In this document: positions 15,952 through 26,560 of the stretch, in pieces
How positions within the stretch are numbered: the stretch's first letter is position 1
How the letters are laid out: each line of letters opens with the position of its first letter
Assembly: GCA_003644405.1 (NCBI GenBank)
Contig: QNCE01000003.1
Location: forward strand, 1-42,766
Direction: 5' to 3'
DNA from: Candidatus Omnitrophota bacterium
GTDB taxonomy: Bacteria; Omnitrophota; Gorgyraeia; Duberdicusellales; 4484-171
Length of the DNA: 42,766 nucleotides
Translations under genes and position numbers: made by a program
Notes under the pieces: model-generated
Database searches by the model: none
The model's input: only the letters and a program-made list of their open reading frames with translations
Told to the model about the DNA's origin: nothing

Positions 15952-16494
15952 TTAATCTTTCAAAGGAATCTTTATAACTAACCCTGGGTAAATTTTATCG
16001 GGATTCTTAATTATATCCTTATTTTCCTCATAAATTACTGGCCATTTCTTCGTCGTCCCATAGAATTTTTTAGATATCTTTTGGAGAGTGTCATTTTCTT
16101 TAACTTTATAAGTAATGTACCTAGGAATAACCTTTTGTTGGGGTATAGCTAATTTAGACTCCTGCTCGTTTTCTTGAGGTCTTTGTTCAATAACTTCCTC
16201 TTCTAAGATGGTTTCTTCGAAAGAAGTACTTTCAGGGGCAGAGGCTGGTTCTTCCTCCTTAGAAATAGAAGGTATAGAGGTCTCTTTAGGTTGATGGGGA
16301 CCTAATTCTATCTCAAATACAGTGAATGTTCTAGTAGTCTTAGAAGGAGTGGGGCTCTCCTTTGGTGTGCCCATCAGATATCCTTGATTACCTTTAATAT
16401 CCAAATCTCTCCTCGGCTTCTGGATTGTATAAGTTCTTATCAAGCATCCACTAAATACCCCTATCACTAATAAAAGTGCCAATATCCTTTTCAT
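15952..16494 (-). CDS. LysM-domain lipoprotein
   Basis: 180 aa. A signal peptide with lipobox FSGC (Cys about 17) indicates a lipoprotein. A Pro/Ser/Glu-rich low-complexity linker (about 40-130) leads to one C-terminal LysM domain (YKVKENDTLQKISKKFYG... to GLVIKIP, about 132-178) that would bind peptidoglycan glycan chains. It probably bridges a membrane and the cell wall. No enzymatic domain is visible, so a cell-envelope scaffold or division/spacing role is only inference. The ATG overlaps the aspS stop as ATGA. Confidence 0.9.
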   Translation of the reverse strand: MKRILALLLVIGVFSGCLIRTYTIQKPRRDLDIKGNQGYLMGTPKESPTPSKTTRTFTVFEIELGPHQPKETSIPSISKEEEPASAPESTSFEETILEEEVIEQRPQENEQESKLAIPQQKVIPRYITYKVKENDTLQKISKKFYGTTKKWPVIYEENKDIIKNPDKIYPGLVIKIPLKD

Positions 16495-17879
16495 TGTTCA
16501 CCTCCTTCTTCCAATAAATCAATATATAACTCCTTCAATTGAGTTTCATCCACAGAGGAAGGAGCCTGAGTAAGAAGACAAATCCCCTTTTGTGTCTTAG
16601 GAAAAGCAATCACATCACGAATACTCTCGGAATTAGTGATCAAAGCATAGAGTCTATCCAACCCAAAAGCAATACCTCCGTGAGGAGGAGCACCAAATTC
16701 TAAAGCACGAAGGAAAAAACCAAAATTCTCCTCCACTTCTTGAGAAGTTATCCCTAATAGAGAAAAAATCTTTTTTTGAAGTGATAAAGAATTTATTCTT
16801 ATCGAACCACTAGCTATTTCTACTCCATTTAAAATCAAATCATAAGCTTGAGCTCTCACTTTACCTATCTCTCTATCTAAAAATTCTATATCCTCATCTT
16901 TAGGAGCAGTAAAAGGATGATGGTTTGACTTCCATCTTTTCTCTTCTTGGCTATACTCAAAAAGAGGAAAATCGTAAATCCATAAGAAACGGAATTTTCC
17001 CTCACCGATATCCGGTTTATCACAGGAATATCTATTGATAGCTTCCTGGTAACTCATACGAGGAAAGGGAGTTTTAACTTCCACACCCAAAACATCTTTA
17101 AAGGTGTAAACAAGCATTTCCTCTACTAAAGAAAATATATCTTCCTCCTCTATAAAAGAAGCCTCAATATCCAGTTGTGTAAACTCTGGTTGTCTATCTT
17201 TTCTTAAATCTTCATCACGAAAACACCTCACTATCTGATAATACCTGTCAACCCCTGAAACCATCAGAATCTGTTTAAATAACTGAGGAGATTGAGGAAG
17301 AGCATAAAATTTATTAGGATTTAGCCGTGAAGGAACTAAAAAATCTCTAGCTCCCTCAGGAGTAGATTTAGAAAGATAAGGAGTTTCTATCTCTATAAAT
17401 CCTTTTTTATATAAGAACTCCTTAAATTTATAGTTAAACTTACTCCTTAAGATAAATTTCTCTAATACAGAAGGGCGACGAAGGTCAAGATAACGATGGT
17501 AAAGTCTTATCTCTTCAGAAACCTCAACATTTTCTTCTATGGAGAAAGGTAACTCCTTAGAAGGAGCAAGAATGTCTAACTCCTTTACTAAAACCTCAAT
17601 CTCTCCAGTAGTAATTTTAGGATTTTCTGTACCCTGAGGACGCCTATTAACCACTCCCTTTACTTTCACTACGTCTTCGTTGTTTAGCCTTTTTGCTTTT
17701 TTATAAGTATCACTATAGGGTTTAGGGGTAAATACTAACTGAGTTAAGCCATATCTATCTCTTAAGTCAATGAAAATTATCTTCCCATGGTCACGGCGAC
17801 TATGAACCCACCCGCAGAGGGTAACCTCTTTCTCTATATCTTTTTGCGTTAATTCTCCACAGGTATGAGTCCTCAACAT
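16491..17879 (-). CDS. aspS: Aspartyl-tRNA synthetase lacking the GAD insert
   Basis: 462 aa, whereas bacterial-type AspRS is usually about 580-600. The N-terminal OB anticodon-binding domain (TLCGWVHSRRDHGKIIFIDLRDR) and class II core are bacterial: motif 2 RCFRDEDLRKDRQPEFTQLD, motif 3 GIAFGLDRL. The chain runs directly from MSYQEAINRYSCDKPD to RFLWIYDFPLFEYS near residues 275-310, exactly where the GAD domain (about 110-120 residues) normally sits. All catalytic motifs are intact, so it is probably active and simply lacks that insert. It follows hisS by 5 bp, a common pairing. Confidence 0.97.
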   Translation of the reverse strand: MLRTHTCGELTQKDIEKEVTLCGWVHSRRDHGKIIFIDLRDRYGLTQLVFTPKPYSDTYKKAKRLNNEDVVKVKGVVNRRPQGTENPKITTGEIEVLVKELDILAPSKELPFSIEENVEVSEEIRLYHRYLDLRRPSVLEKFILRSKFNYKFKEFLYKKGFIEIETPYLSKSTPEGARDFLVPSRLNPNKFYALPQSPQLFKQILMVSGVDRYYQIVRCFRDEDLRKDRQPEFTQLDIEASFIEEEDIFSLVEEMLVYTFKDVLGVEVKTPFPRMSYQEAINRYSCDKPDIGEGKFRFLWIYDFPLFEYSQEEKRWKSNHHPFTAPKDEDIEFLDREIGKVRAQAYDLILNGVEIASGSIRINSLSLQKKIFSLLGITSQEVEENFGFFLRALEFGAPPHGGIAFGLDRLYALITNSESIRDVIAFPKTQKGICLLTQAPSSVDETQLKELYIDLLEEGGEQ

Positions 17880-17884
17880 AGCTC

Positions 17885-19129
17885 TTAAGAAAGAAAGAAA
17901 TCAAGTATACGAGAACACTCCACGGTTCTTTGACAGGATTTTTTCATATCCCTTACTATTAAATGACCTCGTTTTATTTCCTCATCGCCTACGATAATAA
18001 CAAAATTTGCGCCTGCTTTTTCAGCGCTACGTAATTGACTTTTAAGAGACTTTTCTTTATAACTGATATCTGAAGAGACTTTATTTTTTCGAAGGGTATT
18101 CAACAACTTGTAAGCTTGGGGGTAAACATTGAGTGAAGTATAAGCAACAAAAACTAAAACTTTAGAGGTAAGATCTGGCTTCTTTAAAAGCAGTAACATT
18201 CTCTCCAAACCTAAAGCAAAACCTATTGCTGGAATGGAAGGTCCTCCTAGATTTTTTACCAGATCATTATATCGCCCTCCTGCTCCACAAGCATCTTGAC
18301 TACCTAACTGTTTATGAACCAGCTCAAATACAGTATTAGTGTAGTAATCTAACCCTCTTACTAAAGTAGGTTGGTATAAAAAATCAATTTCTAGCTCCTT
18401 TAAAAGAGAAAGAACTTCATTAAAATGGCAAAGACATTCCTTACACAAAAATCTATCCGAAATATCCAAATGACTTACTACCTTTCTACAACTTTCCTCT
18501 TTACAATCAAGAACCCTTAAAGGATTAGTTGTCAGCCTTCTTTGGCATAAAGGACATAGCTTACTTCTATAGGAAATTAGCTCTTTCTTTAAAAAATTAG
18601 TAAGATTAGCTTTATCTTGCTGGCATCCTAAGCTATTTACTTTTAGTTTAATACCTTTTATCCCACATTCCTGAAGAATAGATAAAGCAAGTTTGATTAC
18701 CTCTACATCTAAGTAAGGGCTGTTAGAACCAAATGCTTCACAACCTATATGGTGGAACTGACGTAAGCGTCCTTTTTGAGGTCTCTCTCCCCTAAACATT
18801 GGTCCAATATAGAAAAACTTGTAAAAATCTTTCTTGGTATAGAGGGCATTCTCTATGAATGACCTTACCATACCTGCAGTACCTTCGGGTCTTAATACAA
18901 TATCTTTACCCTCTACTCTAAACATTTGCTTCTCTCCCACAATATCAGAAGTTTTCCCTACGCTCTTAGTAAAAATTTCTTCTCGCTCTAAAATAGGAAG
19001 AATAACTTCTTGGTAGCCAAATGTATTAAATAAATTTCTAGCTTTACCTACAATCTCTTGGATAAGGTCGGATTCTGGAGGATAAAAGTCAAGGGTACCT
19101 CTTAGGCGCTGATAACTCTTCTTCATCAC
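17885..19129 (-). CDS. hisS: Histidyl-tRNA synthetase
   Basis: 414 aa, normal length. Class II synthetase charging tRNA-His. Motifs: RGTLDFYPPE at the N-terminus, motif 2 MFRGERPQKGRLRQFHHIGCE, the histidine-binding LVRGLDYYTNTVFE and AGGRYNDLV, and motif 3 GFALGLERML; a C-terminal anticodon-binding domain follows. A cysteine-containing insert (CPLCQRRL...CKECLCHF, about residues 195-235) corresponds to the insertion domain and may bind zinc. Lies 5 bp upstream of aspS. Confidence 0.97.
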   Translation of the reverse strand: MMKKSYQRLRGTLDFYPPESDLIQEIVGKARNLFNTFGYQEVILPILEREEIFTKSVGKTSDIVGEKQMFRVEGKDIVLRPEGTAGMVRSFIENALYTKKDFYKFFYIGPMFRGERPQKGRLRQFHHIGCEAFGSNSPYLDVEVIKLALSILQECGIKGIKLKVNSLGCQQDKANLTNFLKKELISYRSKLCPLCQRRLTTNPLRVLDCKEESCRKVVSHLDISDRFLCKECLCHFNEVLSLLKELEIDFLYQPTLVRGLDYYTNTVFELVHKQLGSQDACGAGGRYNDLVKNLGGPSIPAIGFALGLERMLLLLKKPDLTSKVLVFVAYTSLNVYPQAYKLLNTLRKNKVSSDISYKEKSLKSQLRSAEKAGANFVIIVGDEEIKRGHLIVRDMKKSCQRTVECSRILDFFLS

Positions 19130-19134
19130 ATAAG

Positions 19135-19416
19135 TTAGAGGGGAACCTGGGAGCTGGGTTTCATTTTTAAGCCTGGCTTAAAAACAACTACCATCCTTTC
19201 AGGAATGGGAACTACTTCGCCAGTTTTGGGATTCCTGCCGATTTTCTTCTTCCTCTTCTTAAGAAAAAATACTCCAAAGTTGCGTATCTCCACCCTCTCC
19301 CCTCTCTGTAAGCTTTCTAAGATAGCATCAAAAGTACCCTGAACTATTCTTTTAACTACTGTTTGCTTTACTCCACAAGCTTCACTAATTTTTAGAACAA
19401 TATCTCTTTTAGTCAT
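19135..19416 (-). CDS. HU/IHF-family DNA-binding protein
   Basis: 93 aa, family-typical. It should form a dimer that bends DNA and compacts the nucleoid. The N-terminal helical part (MTKRDIVLKISEACGVKQ) and the beta-arm region (VEIRNFGVF, GRNPKTGEVVPIP, VVFKPG) are all present, including the proline that intercalates in the minor groove. It lies between dnaE and hisS, 25 bp after the dnaE stop. A purine-rich GGAGGGGGTGAT lies upstream, although spaced somewhat far from the ATG. HU versus IHF-like behaviour cannot be decided. Confidence 0.95.
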   Translation of the reverse strand: MTKRDIVLKISEACGVKQTVVKRIVQGTFDAILESLQRGERVEIRNFGVFFLKKRKKKIGRNPKTGEVVPIPERMVVVFKPGLKMKPSSQVPL

Positions 19417-19441
19417 GATTTATAAATTTATCACCCCCTCC

Positions 19442-22400
19442 TTAAAGTGTCAAGGATAAGTTTTCTCTGCCCACGCAGGAGGCAATTTCCTCTAATACTT
19501 CCTCATTTAAATTGAGGTGAAACTCTTTAGCTGTCTTTACTTTTAAACCATTAAATCTTTTATTGTGAAGAATAAAGCTAACTTTTACTTCGCCTCTATT
19601 ACGGGTAAAAATTTCTTTAAGCTTTTTTAAGTTAAGCCCTCCGTTTTTAACAACGATATTTAATGCCTTTACATCTTTCCATAACTCTTGAATACCCAGC
19701 ACCTTAGTAGCGATTATCTTAGGAATCTTTTCCTTAAACTCCACCCTCCCCTTTACTGCTACTATTTGAGATTGCTGAAGATATTTTGCACTCTGTTCAA
19801 AAATTTTAGGAAAAATAAATACTTCAATGGAACCAGTCTCATCCTCAATTTTTAAAATAGCCATCCTTTCTCTCTCTTTACGGGTAGTCACCAACTTCAC
19901 TTTATCTACCAAACCTATCACAAAAGTATCTCCAGATTCCTCTTTCTCATAGAGAGTAGTGATTTTTGGCGTCTTAAGAGTAGCAATGAGATTTTCATAC
20001 TTTTTCAGAGGATGGCTAGAAACATACATACCTAACAGAGCTTTTTCAAAATGAAGAATTTGCTCTTGAGGCCACTCCTCTATTTGAGGTACTTCTTCCT
20101 TGAGAGGGGAGGAAAAAAAGAAAAGTTGAGAGGTATCCCTCTTTATTTTTCTTCCACTTCTCTCCAAAGTTTTATCTAAAATACTCATCATTTGAGATCG
20201 CTTAAGCCCCAAACTATCCATAGCTCCAGATTTTATTAAGCTTTCTATAACTTTTTTATTCACTGTACGGGAATCCACTCTAGAAATAAAATCAAAAAAG
20301 TCTTCGTACTTTTTCTCCTTACGTACTCTAATTATATTCTCTAAGGCTGCTTCACCAACATTTTTTATAGCCAAAAGCCCAAAACGAATATTACCTTCTT
20401 CGGTAACGGTAAAGTTGGCAAAGCTAGTATTTATATCAGGAGGAAGAACCTCTATGCCCATCCTTTTTGCTTCGTTAATATACTCCACTACCTTATCGGT
20501 ATTGGTACGCTCACTAGTAAGAAGAGCGGCCATAAATTCTACCGGGAAGTTTGCTTTTAGATATGCAGTACGATAAGAAATTAATGCGTAAGCAGTGGAG
20601 TGACTCTTATTAAAACCATAACCAGAAAAGTAATCAATTAAATTAAAAATCTTGTAGGCTACTTCTTGAGCGATACCGTTTCTTCTGCATCCTTCTATAA
20701 AGAGAGAACGTTGCTCCTCCATAATCTCAGGAATCTTTTTCCCAATAGCTTTTCTTAAAAGATCAGCCTGGGCTAAGCTAAATCCAGCTAACTGAGAAGC
20801 TATCTCCATAGTCTGCTCCTGATAAAGGATAATCCCGTAGGTTTCTTTCAGGATAGACTCAAGTTTAGGATGTAAGTATCCAATAGGCTTTTTACCTCGT
20901 TTACGTTCAATAAAATCGGAAACTAGACCACTCCCTAGTGGTCCTGGTCTATATAAAGCAAGCACTGCGATAAGGTCCTTGAAATCATTAGGTTTTAGCT
21001 CTTTTAAGATACGACGCATTCCTGCACTTTCTAACTGGAAAACCCCAATACTCTCTCCGCGAGAAAGCATTCTAAAAGTCTTTTTATCATCTAAAGGAAT
21101 GGTTCTTATATCTATATCTACTTTTTTCTTCGTTCTCTTTATTATCTTAAGAGTCTCCTCTATAACGGTGAGGGTCTTTAGCCCTAAAAAGTCCATCTTA
21201 AGCATCCCAATCCTTTCCAAAGAGTCCATATCAAACCCTGTGATTATTTCTCCTTCAGGACCCCGAACTAAAGGTATCCTCTCCATAAGGGGTCTATCAG
21301 AAATAACTACTCCGGCAGCATGGGTAGAAGCATGACGAGAAAGACCCTCTAACTGAACGGCAGTATCAATAAGTTTCTTTACTTTTGAATCACTCTGATA
21401 AATATTCTTCAAATCAGGATTAATCTTTAAAGCCTCTTTTAAACTAATATGGTGACCTACAGAATAAGGAATCATCTTAGCGATTCGGTCTACTTCAGAA
21501 TAACTAAATCCTAATACTCTTCCTACATCTCTTACTACCGCTCTAGCTAAGAGAGTCCCAAAGGTTATTATTTGTGCTACACAATCCTTTCCGTACTTAG
21601 CACTTACATAATCTAGAACTTTTTGACGACTCTCATAACAAAAATCTATATCTATGTCAGGCATAGAAACCCTTTGAGGATTTAAAAATCTTTCAAAAAT
21701 AAGCCCATACTTTAAAGGATCAATATCAGTAATCTCTAAAAGATAACTTACAATACTTCCTGCTGCGCTTCCTCTTCCTGGTCCTACAGGAATACCTTTT
21801 TCCTTAGCAAATTTTATCAAGTCCCATATGATTAAAAAATAAGAGGAAAAACCCGTTCTCTTAATAACTTCTAATTCATTCTCTAAACGAGTAATAACTT
21901 CTTTTGTAGGTTGAGGATAGCGTTTCTTCAGGTTAGTATAACATAACTCTCTTAAATATTCATACTCGTTAGTTTTATCAGGAGGAAGAGGAAATTTAGG
22001 AATATGTACTTCCGAGAAATCTAAAGTCAAGTTACACTTTTCAGCAATCTCTAATGTAGCTTTAACTGCCTGGGGTAAATCTCTAAAAAGTTGCTTCATC
22101 TCCTCAGGAGACCTAAAATAAAATTTATCGCTTCCGAACCTAAAATGATCCTTATCAAGAAGAGTGCTCTGAGTCTGTAAACAAAGAAGGACTTGGTGAG
22201 CAAATGATTCTTCTCTAGTAAGGTAATGGACATCGTTAGTAGCTACTAAAGGGATACCTAAATCTTGAGAAATCTTTAGAAGGTATTTATTTACCTTATG
22301 TTGCTCTTTTAAATCATTATCCATTATCTCCAAATAGAAGTTACCTCTACCAAATACTTCCTGATAGGTGTCTGCTAGTTTATAAGCTGTATTTACCTCA

Positions 22401-22876
22401 CCCTTCAACACAAAGTAGGGAATCTCTCCTTTAAGGCAGGCGCTCAAAGCAATTAAACCATCGTGGTATTTTTCTAATAATTCCATGTCCACTCTAGGCT
22501 TATAGTAGAATCCCTCTAAGTTGGCTAAACTTACCAATTTAATAAGATTTTGATAGCCCCGCTTATCTTTGGCTAAAAGAAGCAGATGGAAAGCACTTTC
22601 TTCAGAATTTTTGTAATTTTTTGTAAACCGTGAAGGTTTTGCTATGTATACCTCACACCCAATAATGGGCTTTATTCCTTTATCCAGACAGAGCTGATAA
22701 AACTTTATAGCACCAAAAAGATTTCCATGATCAGTAATAGCTAACGCAGGTAAATTATACTCTTTAGCTTTATCTATTAACCTTTCTAAATGACATGCTC
22801 CGTCTAAGAGGCTATACTGAGTGTGAACATGAAGGTGAACAAAATCAGAACTTCCCATTTTACTGACTATTCCCAC
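19442..22876 (-). CDS. dnaE: DNA polymerase III alpha subunit (DnaE)
   Basis: 1144 aa, full length DnaE1 type: the replicative polymerase catalytic subunit. The N-terminal PHP domain has [18 protein letters not shown] and ITDHGNLFG; the catalytic palm aspartates are in [14 protein letters not shown] (about 400); the [10 protein letters not shown] motif, the fingers, HhH and the OB-fold ([12 protein letters not shown]) follow. The track start is a GTG at 22876 overlapping guaA by 10 bp; an ATG six codons later (22858), just after the guaA stop, is an equally good or better start. No proofreading domain is present, as expected for DnaE. Confidence 0.97.
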   Translation of the reverse strand: MGIVSKMGSSDFVHLHVHTQYSLLDGACHLERLIDKAKEYNLPALAITDHGNLFGAIKFYQLCLDKGIKPIIGCEVYIAKPSRFTKNYKNSEESAFHLLLLAKDKRGYQNLIKLVSLANLEGFYYKPRVDMELLEKYHDGLIALSACLKGEIPYFVLKGEVNTAYKLADTYQEVFGRGNFYLEIMDNDLKEQHKVNKYLLKISQDLGIPLVATNDVHYLTREESFAHQVLLCLQTQSTLLDKDHFRFGSDKFYFRSPEEMKQLFRDLPQAVKATLEIAEKCNLTLDFSEVHIPKFPLPPDKTNEYEYLRELCYTNLKKRYPQPTKEVITRLENELEVIKRTGFSSYFLIIWDLIKFAKEKGIPVGPGRGSAAGSIVSYLLEITDIDPLKYGLIFERFLNPQRVSMPDIDIDFCYESRQKVLDYVSAKYGKDCVAQIITFGTLLARAVVRDVGRVLGFSYSEVDRIAKMIPYSVGHHISLKEALKINPDLKNIYQSDSKVKKLIDTAVQLEGLSRHASTHAAGVVISDRPLMERIPLVRGPEGEIITGFDMDSLERIGMLKMDFLGLKTLTVIEETLKIIKRTKKKVDIDIRTIPLDDKKTFRMLSRGESIGVFQLESAGMRRILKELKPNDFKDLIAVLALYRPGPLGSGLVSDFIERKRGKKPIGYLHPKLESILKETYGIILYQEQTMEIASQLAGFSLAQADLLRKAIGKKIPEIMEEQRSLFIEGCRRNGIAQEVAYKIFNLIDYFSGYGFNKSHSTAYALISYRTAYLKANFPVEFMAALLTSERTNTDKVVEYINEAKRMGIEVLPPDINTSFANFTVTEEGNIRFGLLAIKNVGEAALENIIRVRKEKKYEDFFDFISRVDSRTVNKKVIESLIKSGAMDSLGLKRSQMMSILDKTLERSGRKIKRDTSQLFFFSSPLKEEVPQIEEWPQEQILHFEKALLGMYVSSHPLKKYENLIATLKTPKITTLYEKEESGDTFVIGLVDKVKLVTTRKERERMAILKIEDETGSIEVFIFPKIFEQSAKYLQQSQIVAVKGRVEFKEKIPKIIATKVLGIQELWKDVKALNIVVKNGGLNLKKLKEIFTRNRGEVKVSFILHNKRFNGLKVKTAKEFHLNLNEEVLEEIASCVGRENLSLTL

Positions 22877-24408
22877 TCAATAGTTGCGGGAGGTTTAGAA
22901 CTGATATCGAATACTACCCTATTTATCCCTTTTACTTTATTAATTAAAGTGCTGGAAATCTCCTCTAAAACTGGATAAGGAAGTTTAGCCCAATCAGCAG
23001 TCATTCCATCCAAACTAGTTACCGCTCTTATTGCTACTACGTATTCATAAGTCCGCTTATCTCCCATAACTCCTACTGTCTTTAGAGGCAAAAGGACACA
23101 GAAAGCCTGCCACAGATCTTTATACAAACCTCTTTTTTTTATAATTCCTTCCAAGAGGCGGTCAGCGTCTCTTAAAATCTTTAACCGCCTTCTAGTTATC
23201 TCTCCCACAATCCTTACGCCCAACCCTGGCCCTGGGAAAGGATGGCGAAAAACTATCTCTTCCGGTAAATTTAGCATCCTAGCAATTTCTCTAACCTCAT
23301 CTTTGAATAATTCTCTAAATGGCTCAATCAACTTCAACTTCATCCTCAGGGGCAAGCCTCCTACATTATGATGAGTTTTTATCCTTGAAGTAGGTCCTCC
23401 AAAAAAAGAGATCGACTCAATAACATCAGGATAAAGAGTTCCTTGAGCTAGAAATTCTACACCTTTTATTTTTTTTGCTTCTTCTTCAAAAACCTTTATA
23501 AATTCATGACCGATAATCTTCCTTTTTTCCTCAGGATCAGTTACCCCTTTAAGTTTTGTTAAGAATCTAGAGGAAGCATTGATGAAACGAAGATCTATTT
23601 TGAAATTTTCTCTAAATATTTTTATAACCCTTCTAGCTTCTCCATATCTTAATAGACCATTATCTACAAAAATACATTTAAGTTTCTTCCCAATAGCTTT
23701 ATGAACAAGCACTGCTAAAGTAGAAGAATCCACTCCTCCACTTAAACCACAAATGACTTTTTTATCCTTAACAACCTTCCTTATCTGTTTTATCTTCCTA
23801 TCTATGAAATCTTCCATCTGCCAGCTAGCAAAACAATCACATATACGAAAGAGAAAATTGGAAATTATCTGAAGTCCATACTGAGTATGAACGACTTCAG
23901 GATGGAACTGGACTCCATAAATTTTTTTCTCTCTTAAAGCTACAGAGGCGTAAGGAGTATTTGCTGTATGACTTAGGCACTCAAATTTATGAGGTAATTT
24001 AACTGCAAAATCTCCGTGACTCATCCAAGAGGTAATTTTAGCGGGAAGAGAAAAAAATAGATCTTGATGATCGTCTATATACATTAATGCCCTTCCATAC
24101 TCCCTCTTAGGAGCCTCTTTGATTTCTCCTCCTAATGTCTTTATAATGAGCTGCATACCATAGCATATTCCTAAAATAGGAATACCTAAATTCAATATCC
24201 GAGGGTTTAAAGAGGGAGCTTTCTCTTCATATACACTGTGAGGCCCACCAGAAAGAATAATCCCTTTAGGGGCTATCTTTTTTATCTTTTCTATAGTAAT
24301 ATTAGGAGGTTCAATTAAACTAAAAACTTTAAGCTCCCTAATTCGGCGTGCAATGAGCTGAGTATACTGAGAACCAAAATCTAAAATAAGAATTATATCT
24401 TTAGGCAT
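22867..24408 (-). CDS. guaA: GMP synthase (glutamine-hydrolysing)
   Basis: 513 aa single-chain enzyme converting XMP to GMP with glutamine and ATP. The N-terminal class I amidotransferase has the nucleophile in GICYGMQLI and the His-Glu in VQFHPEV; the PP-loop ATP pyrophosphatase domain has [13 protein letters not shown]; the C-terminal dimerisation domain has [15 protein letters not shown] and ends in PPATIEWE, as expected. It follows the GuaB3-type gene by 2 bp, which places the two successive GMP-forming steps side by side. Confidence 0.98.
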   Translation of the reverse strand: MPKDIILILDFGSQYTQLIARRIRELKVFSLIEPPNITIEKIKKIAPKGIILSGGPHSVYEEKAPSLNPRILNLGIPILGICYGMQLIIKTLGGEIKEAPKREYGRALMYIDDHQDLFFSLPAKITSWMSHGDFAVKLPHKFECLSHTANTPYASVALREKKIYGVQFHPEVVHTQYGLQIISNFLFRICDCFASWQMEDFIDRKIKQIRKVVKDKKVICGLSGGVDSSTLAVLVHKAIGKKLKCIFVDNGLLRYGEARRVIKIFRENFKIDLRFINASSRFLTKLKGVTDPEEKRKIIGHEFIKVFEEEAKKIKGVEFLAQGTLYPDVIESISFFGGPTSRIKTHHNVGGLPLRMKLKLIEPFRELFKDEVREIARMLNLPEEIVFRHPFPGPGLGVRIVGEITRRRLKILRDADRLLEGIIKKRGLYKDLWQAFCVLLPLKTVGVMGDKRTYEYVVAIRAVTSLDGMTADWAKLPYPVLEEISSTLINKVKGINRVVFDISSKPPATIEWE

Positions 24409-24410
24409 AC

Positions 24411-25571
24411 TTACTTACCCATTCCTACTCTCTGAACTACCTGAAAAATTTTCCCTTCAGTTTGAATAGAAGGGGCAATAATAATCTCTACGAAATGCAT
24501 CTCTTTTATATTTCTTGCTCCCAAGGCTCCCATAGAAGTAGCTAAGGCTCCTACTAAGTTTTGCGAACCATCGTCTACCACCGCTGGACCAAAAAGAATC
24601 TGTTCTAAACTTCCAGAAATTCCTACTTCAATCCTTGTTCCTCGAGGAAGGTTGGTGTGACTGGTAGCCATTCCCCAGTGGAACCCTCTACCAGGAGCTT
24701 CTTTTGCTCTAGCAAAAGCAGAACCGATCATCACTGCATCTGCTCCGCAAGCAAAAGCTTTACAAACATCGCCTCCTGTACGCATTCCTCCATCGGTAAT
24801 GATAGGAATATACTTTCCTGTTTTTTGAAAGTAAAAGTCCCTAGCAGCAGCACAATCAATGGTAGCGGTAACTTGAGGAACTCCTATCCCTAATACCCCT
24901 CTCGTAGTACAAGCAGCTCCTGGACCTACTCCTACCAGAATTGCAGAAACTCCTGTCTCTAGGAGTTCTAAAGTAACTTCGTAAGTGACACAGTTTCCTA
25001 CAATTACAGGAATTTTTCTTTCTTTACAGAATTTAAACAAATCCAGAGGCTTATACTTGGTAGAGATATGTTTAGTAGTAGTGACGGTAGACTGCACTAC
25101 AAAGCAATCCGCTCCTGCTTCCTCAGCAATGGGAGCAAACTTTTGGGCATTTTGAGGAATACAGCTTACCGCAGCATAACCTCCTTTAGATTTTATTTGG
25201 TGAATACGTTCAGAAATAAGCTCTTCTTTAACAGGTGTAGTATACACCTTCTGAATTAAATTAGTTGCCTCTTTCTGTGTGGCATTAGCAATTTGAGATA
25301 AAACTTCCTCAGGATCCTTATAACGGGTCTGTATCCCATCCAGATTAAGCACAGCAATTCCTCCCAAACGTGACATCTCTACCGCAAAATTAACATCCAC
25401 TACCCCATCCATAGCTGCTGCCAATATAGGAACAGAAAACCTTCTTTGAGCAAATTCCCAAGATGTATCTACTTCCTCCGGATTAATGGTAACTTTACCT
25501 GGCACTAAAGCAATTTCATCAAAACCATAACATCGTCTTGCTCTTCTTCCTATACCAATCCACTCTGCCAT
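24411..25571 (-). CDS. guaB3: IMP dehydrogenase-family protein, GuaB3 type
   Basis: 386 aa TIM barrel of the IMPDH/GMPR family without CBS domains. The opening [22 protein letters not shown] and VDTSWEF match the GuaB3 subgroup found in actinobacteria and cyanobacteria rather than canonical GuaB of about 490 aa. The catalytic loop [18 protein letters not shown] keeps the active-site Cys, and [13 protein letters not shown] and AVMIGSAFA bind phosphate. Adjacency to guaA suggests it supplies XMP from IMP, but GMP reductase-like activity cannot be excluded from sequence. A good Shine-Dalgarno (AAGGGGGAG) supports the start. Confidence 0.93.
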   Translation of the reverse strand: MAEWIGIGRRARRCYGFDEIALVPGKVTINPEEVDTSWEFAQRRFSVPILAAAMDGVVDVNFAVEMSRLGGIAVLNLDGIQTRYKDPEEVLSQIANATQKEATNLIQKVYTTPVKEELISERIHQIKSKGGYAAVSCIPQNAQKFAPIAEEAGADCFVVQSTVTTTKHISTKYKPLDLFKFCKERKIPVIVGNCVTYEVTLELLETGVSAILVGVGPGAACTTRGVLGIGVPQVTATIDCAAARDFYFQKTGKYIPIITDGGMRTGGDVCKAFACGADAVMIGSAFARAKEAPGRGFHWGMATSHTNLPRGTRIEVGISGSLEQILFGPAVVDDGSQNLVGALATSMGALGARNIKEMHFVEIIIAPSIQTEGKIFQVVQRVGMGK

Positions 25572-25600
25572 ACTCTCCCCCTTTTACTCAAATTTGCTTA

Positions 25601-26560
25601 TTAACTTATCCAAGATAAAACCTTTTTCTCGTTAAACTCCTCATCTAAAAAACTCTCAATATCCTGAAGAGTATAAACTTTAGGGAAAAAATAGCCTTCT
25701 CCTCTTTCTGTAATCTTCTCTGCTAAAGCTTTTGCTTCCCGGTAGACATTTATGCTATTAAAAATAAAAAAATACTCTTTCTCTATATTCTTCCTTGCTA
25801 CATCTCCTAAAAGCATTACTTGGGGAGGTAGCTCTCCTTCTTTAAGGGAAGTCTCCAATATCTTTAGATTGGGTAAAAGATGCGTATCAACAACTACCAC
25901 ATTTGAAGAAAAGACTTTGGGAAGAGAAATCTTTGTTGCTTTAACTATTGAGTTACCAATAACTTCAGTAATCTCCGCATTTTCATAGATATCTATATTT
26001 CTTCTCTTTAGGATAGAGATTACCTCTTCTTTCTTTCTTCCTAAAAAATCTAATGAATTACTTATTAGTTTTATTTCCTTATTAAAAAAGGAAAGGCAAA
26101 ATGCTAATCTTACCCCTAAGATAGTAGAAGCAAAGATAACAAAATCTGAAGCTATCTTTATGTAATTTCGAAAAGAAAGAGGGTCTATTTCTGACATATA
26201 AAAGAAACCTTCGCGATGTTCTCCTTTTATGGACAACTCTTGAGAAATTAAACCAGTGCAAACGATTAAGTTTTTAAACCCCATGGTACTTTTATCTTTA
26301 AAATATAAATTCTTCTTAGAAAAGCTTACTCTTTCTACTTCTTTATTAATAAAATTTATTCCTACATTAGAAAAAAACTCATTTAAGTTTATAACTTTCT
26401 CTTTCTCTTTATTAAAAAGAAGAGGAAAGAAGTAATTCTTATCGAAGAAATAACTCTTTTTATCTATTACTGTAATATCTAAACTTCCCTCTTCTTTTTT
26501 TAGCAACTCTGCTAAAGTTATACCTCCCCGTCCTGCTCCTAAAATACAGATACTCTTCAT
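25601..26560 (-). CDS. FAD-dependent pyridine nucleotide oxidoreductase-like protein
   Basis: The supported start is the ATG at 26560 (MKSICILGAGRGG), which overlaps the metF stop as ATGA and gives 319 aa; the track's upstream start lies inside metF and should be ignored. An N-terminal Rossmann FAD motif GAGRGG, the NLIVCTG segment and a C-terminal VMLLGDVA motif mark the NADH dehydrogenase/rubredoxin reductase fold. No CxxC redox disulfide is seen, and no obvious membrane anchor. Its tight link to metF suggests an electron-transfer partner of methylene-THF reduction, but this is inference; sulfide:quinone reductase-like or other roles are alternatives. Confidence 0.8.
   Translation of the reverse strand: MKSICILGAGRGGITLAELLKKEEGSLDITVIDKKSYFFDKNYFFPLLFNKEKEKVINLNEFFSNVGINFINKEVERVSFSKKNLYFKDKSTMGFKNLIVCTGLISQELSIKGEHREGFFYMSEIDPLSFRNYIKIASDFVIFASTILGVRLAFCLSFFNKEIKLISNSLDFLGRKKEEVISILKRRNIDIYENAEITEVIGNSIVKATKISLPKVFSSNVVVVDTHLLPNLKILETSLKEGELPPQVMLLGDVARKNIEKEYFFIFNSINVYREAKALAEKITERGEGYFFPKVYTLQDIESFLDEEFNEKKVLSWIS

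Noticed and set aside
20979-21335. Plus-strand ORFs such as the 118-aa frame within dnaE
   Set aside because: This and all other plus-strand frames of the track are antisense shadows of well-recognised minus-strand genes, with no family resemblance.
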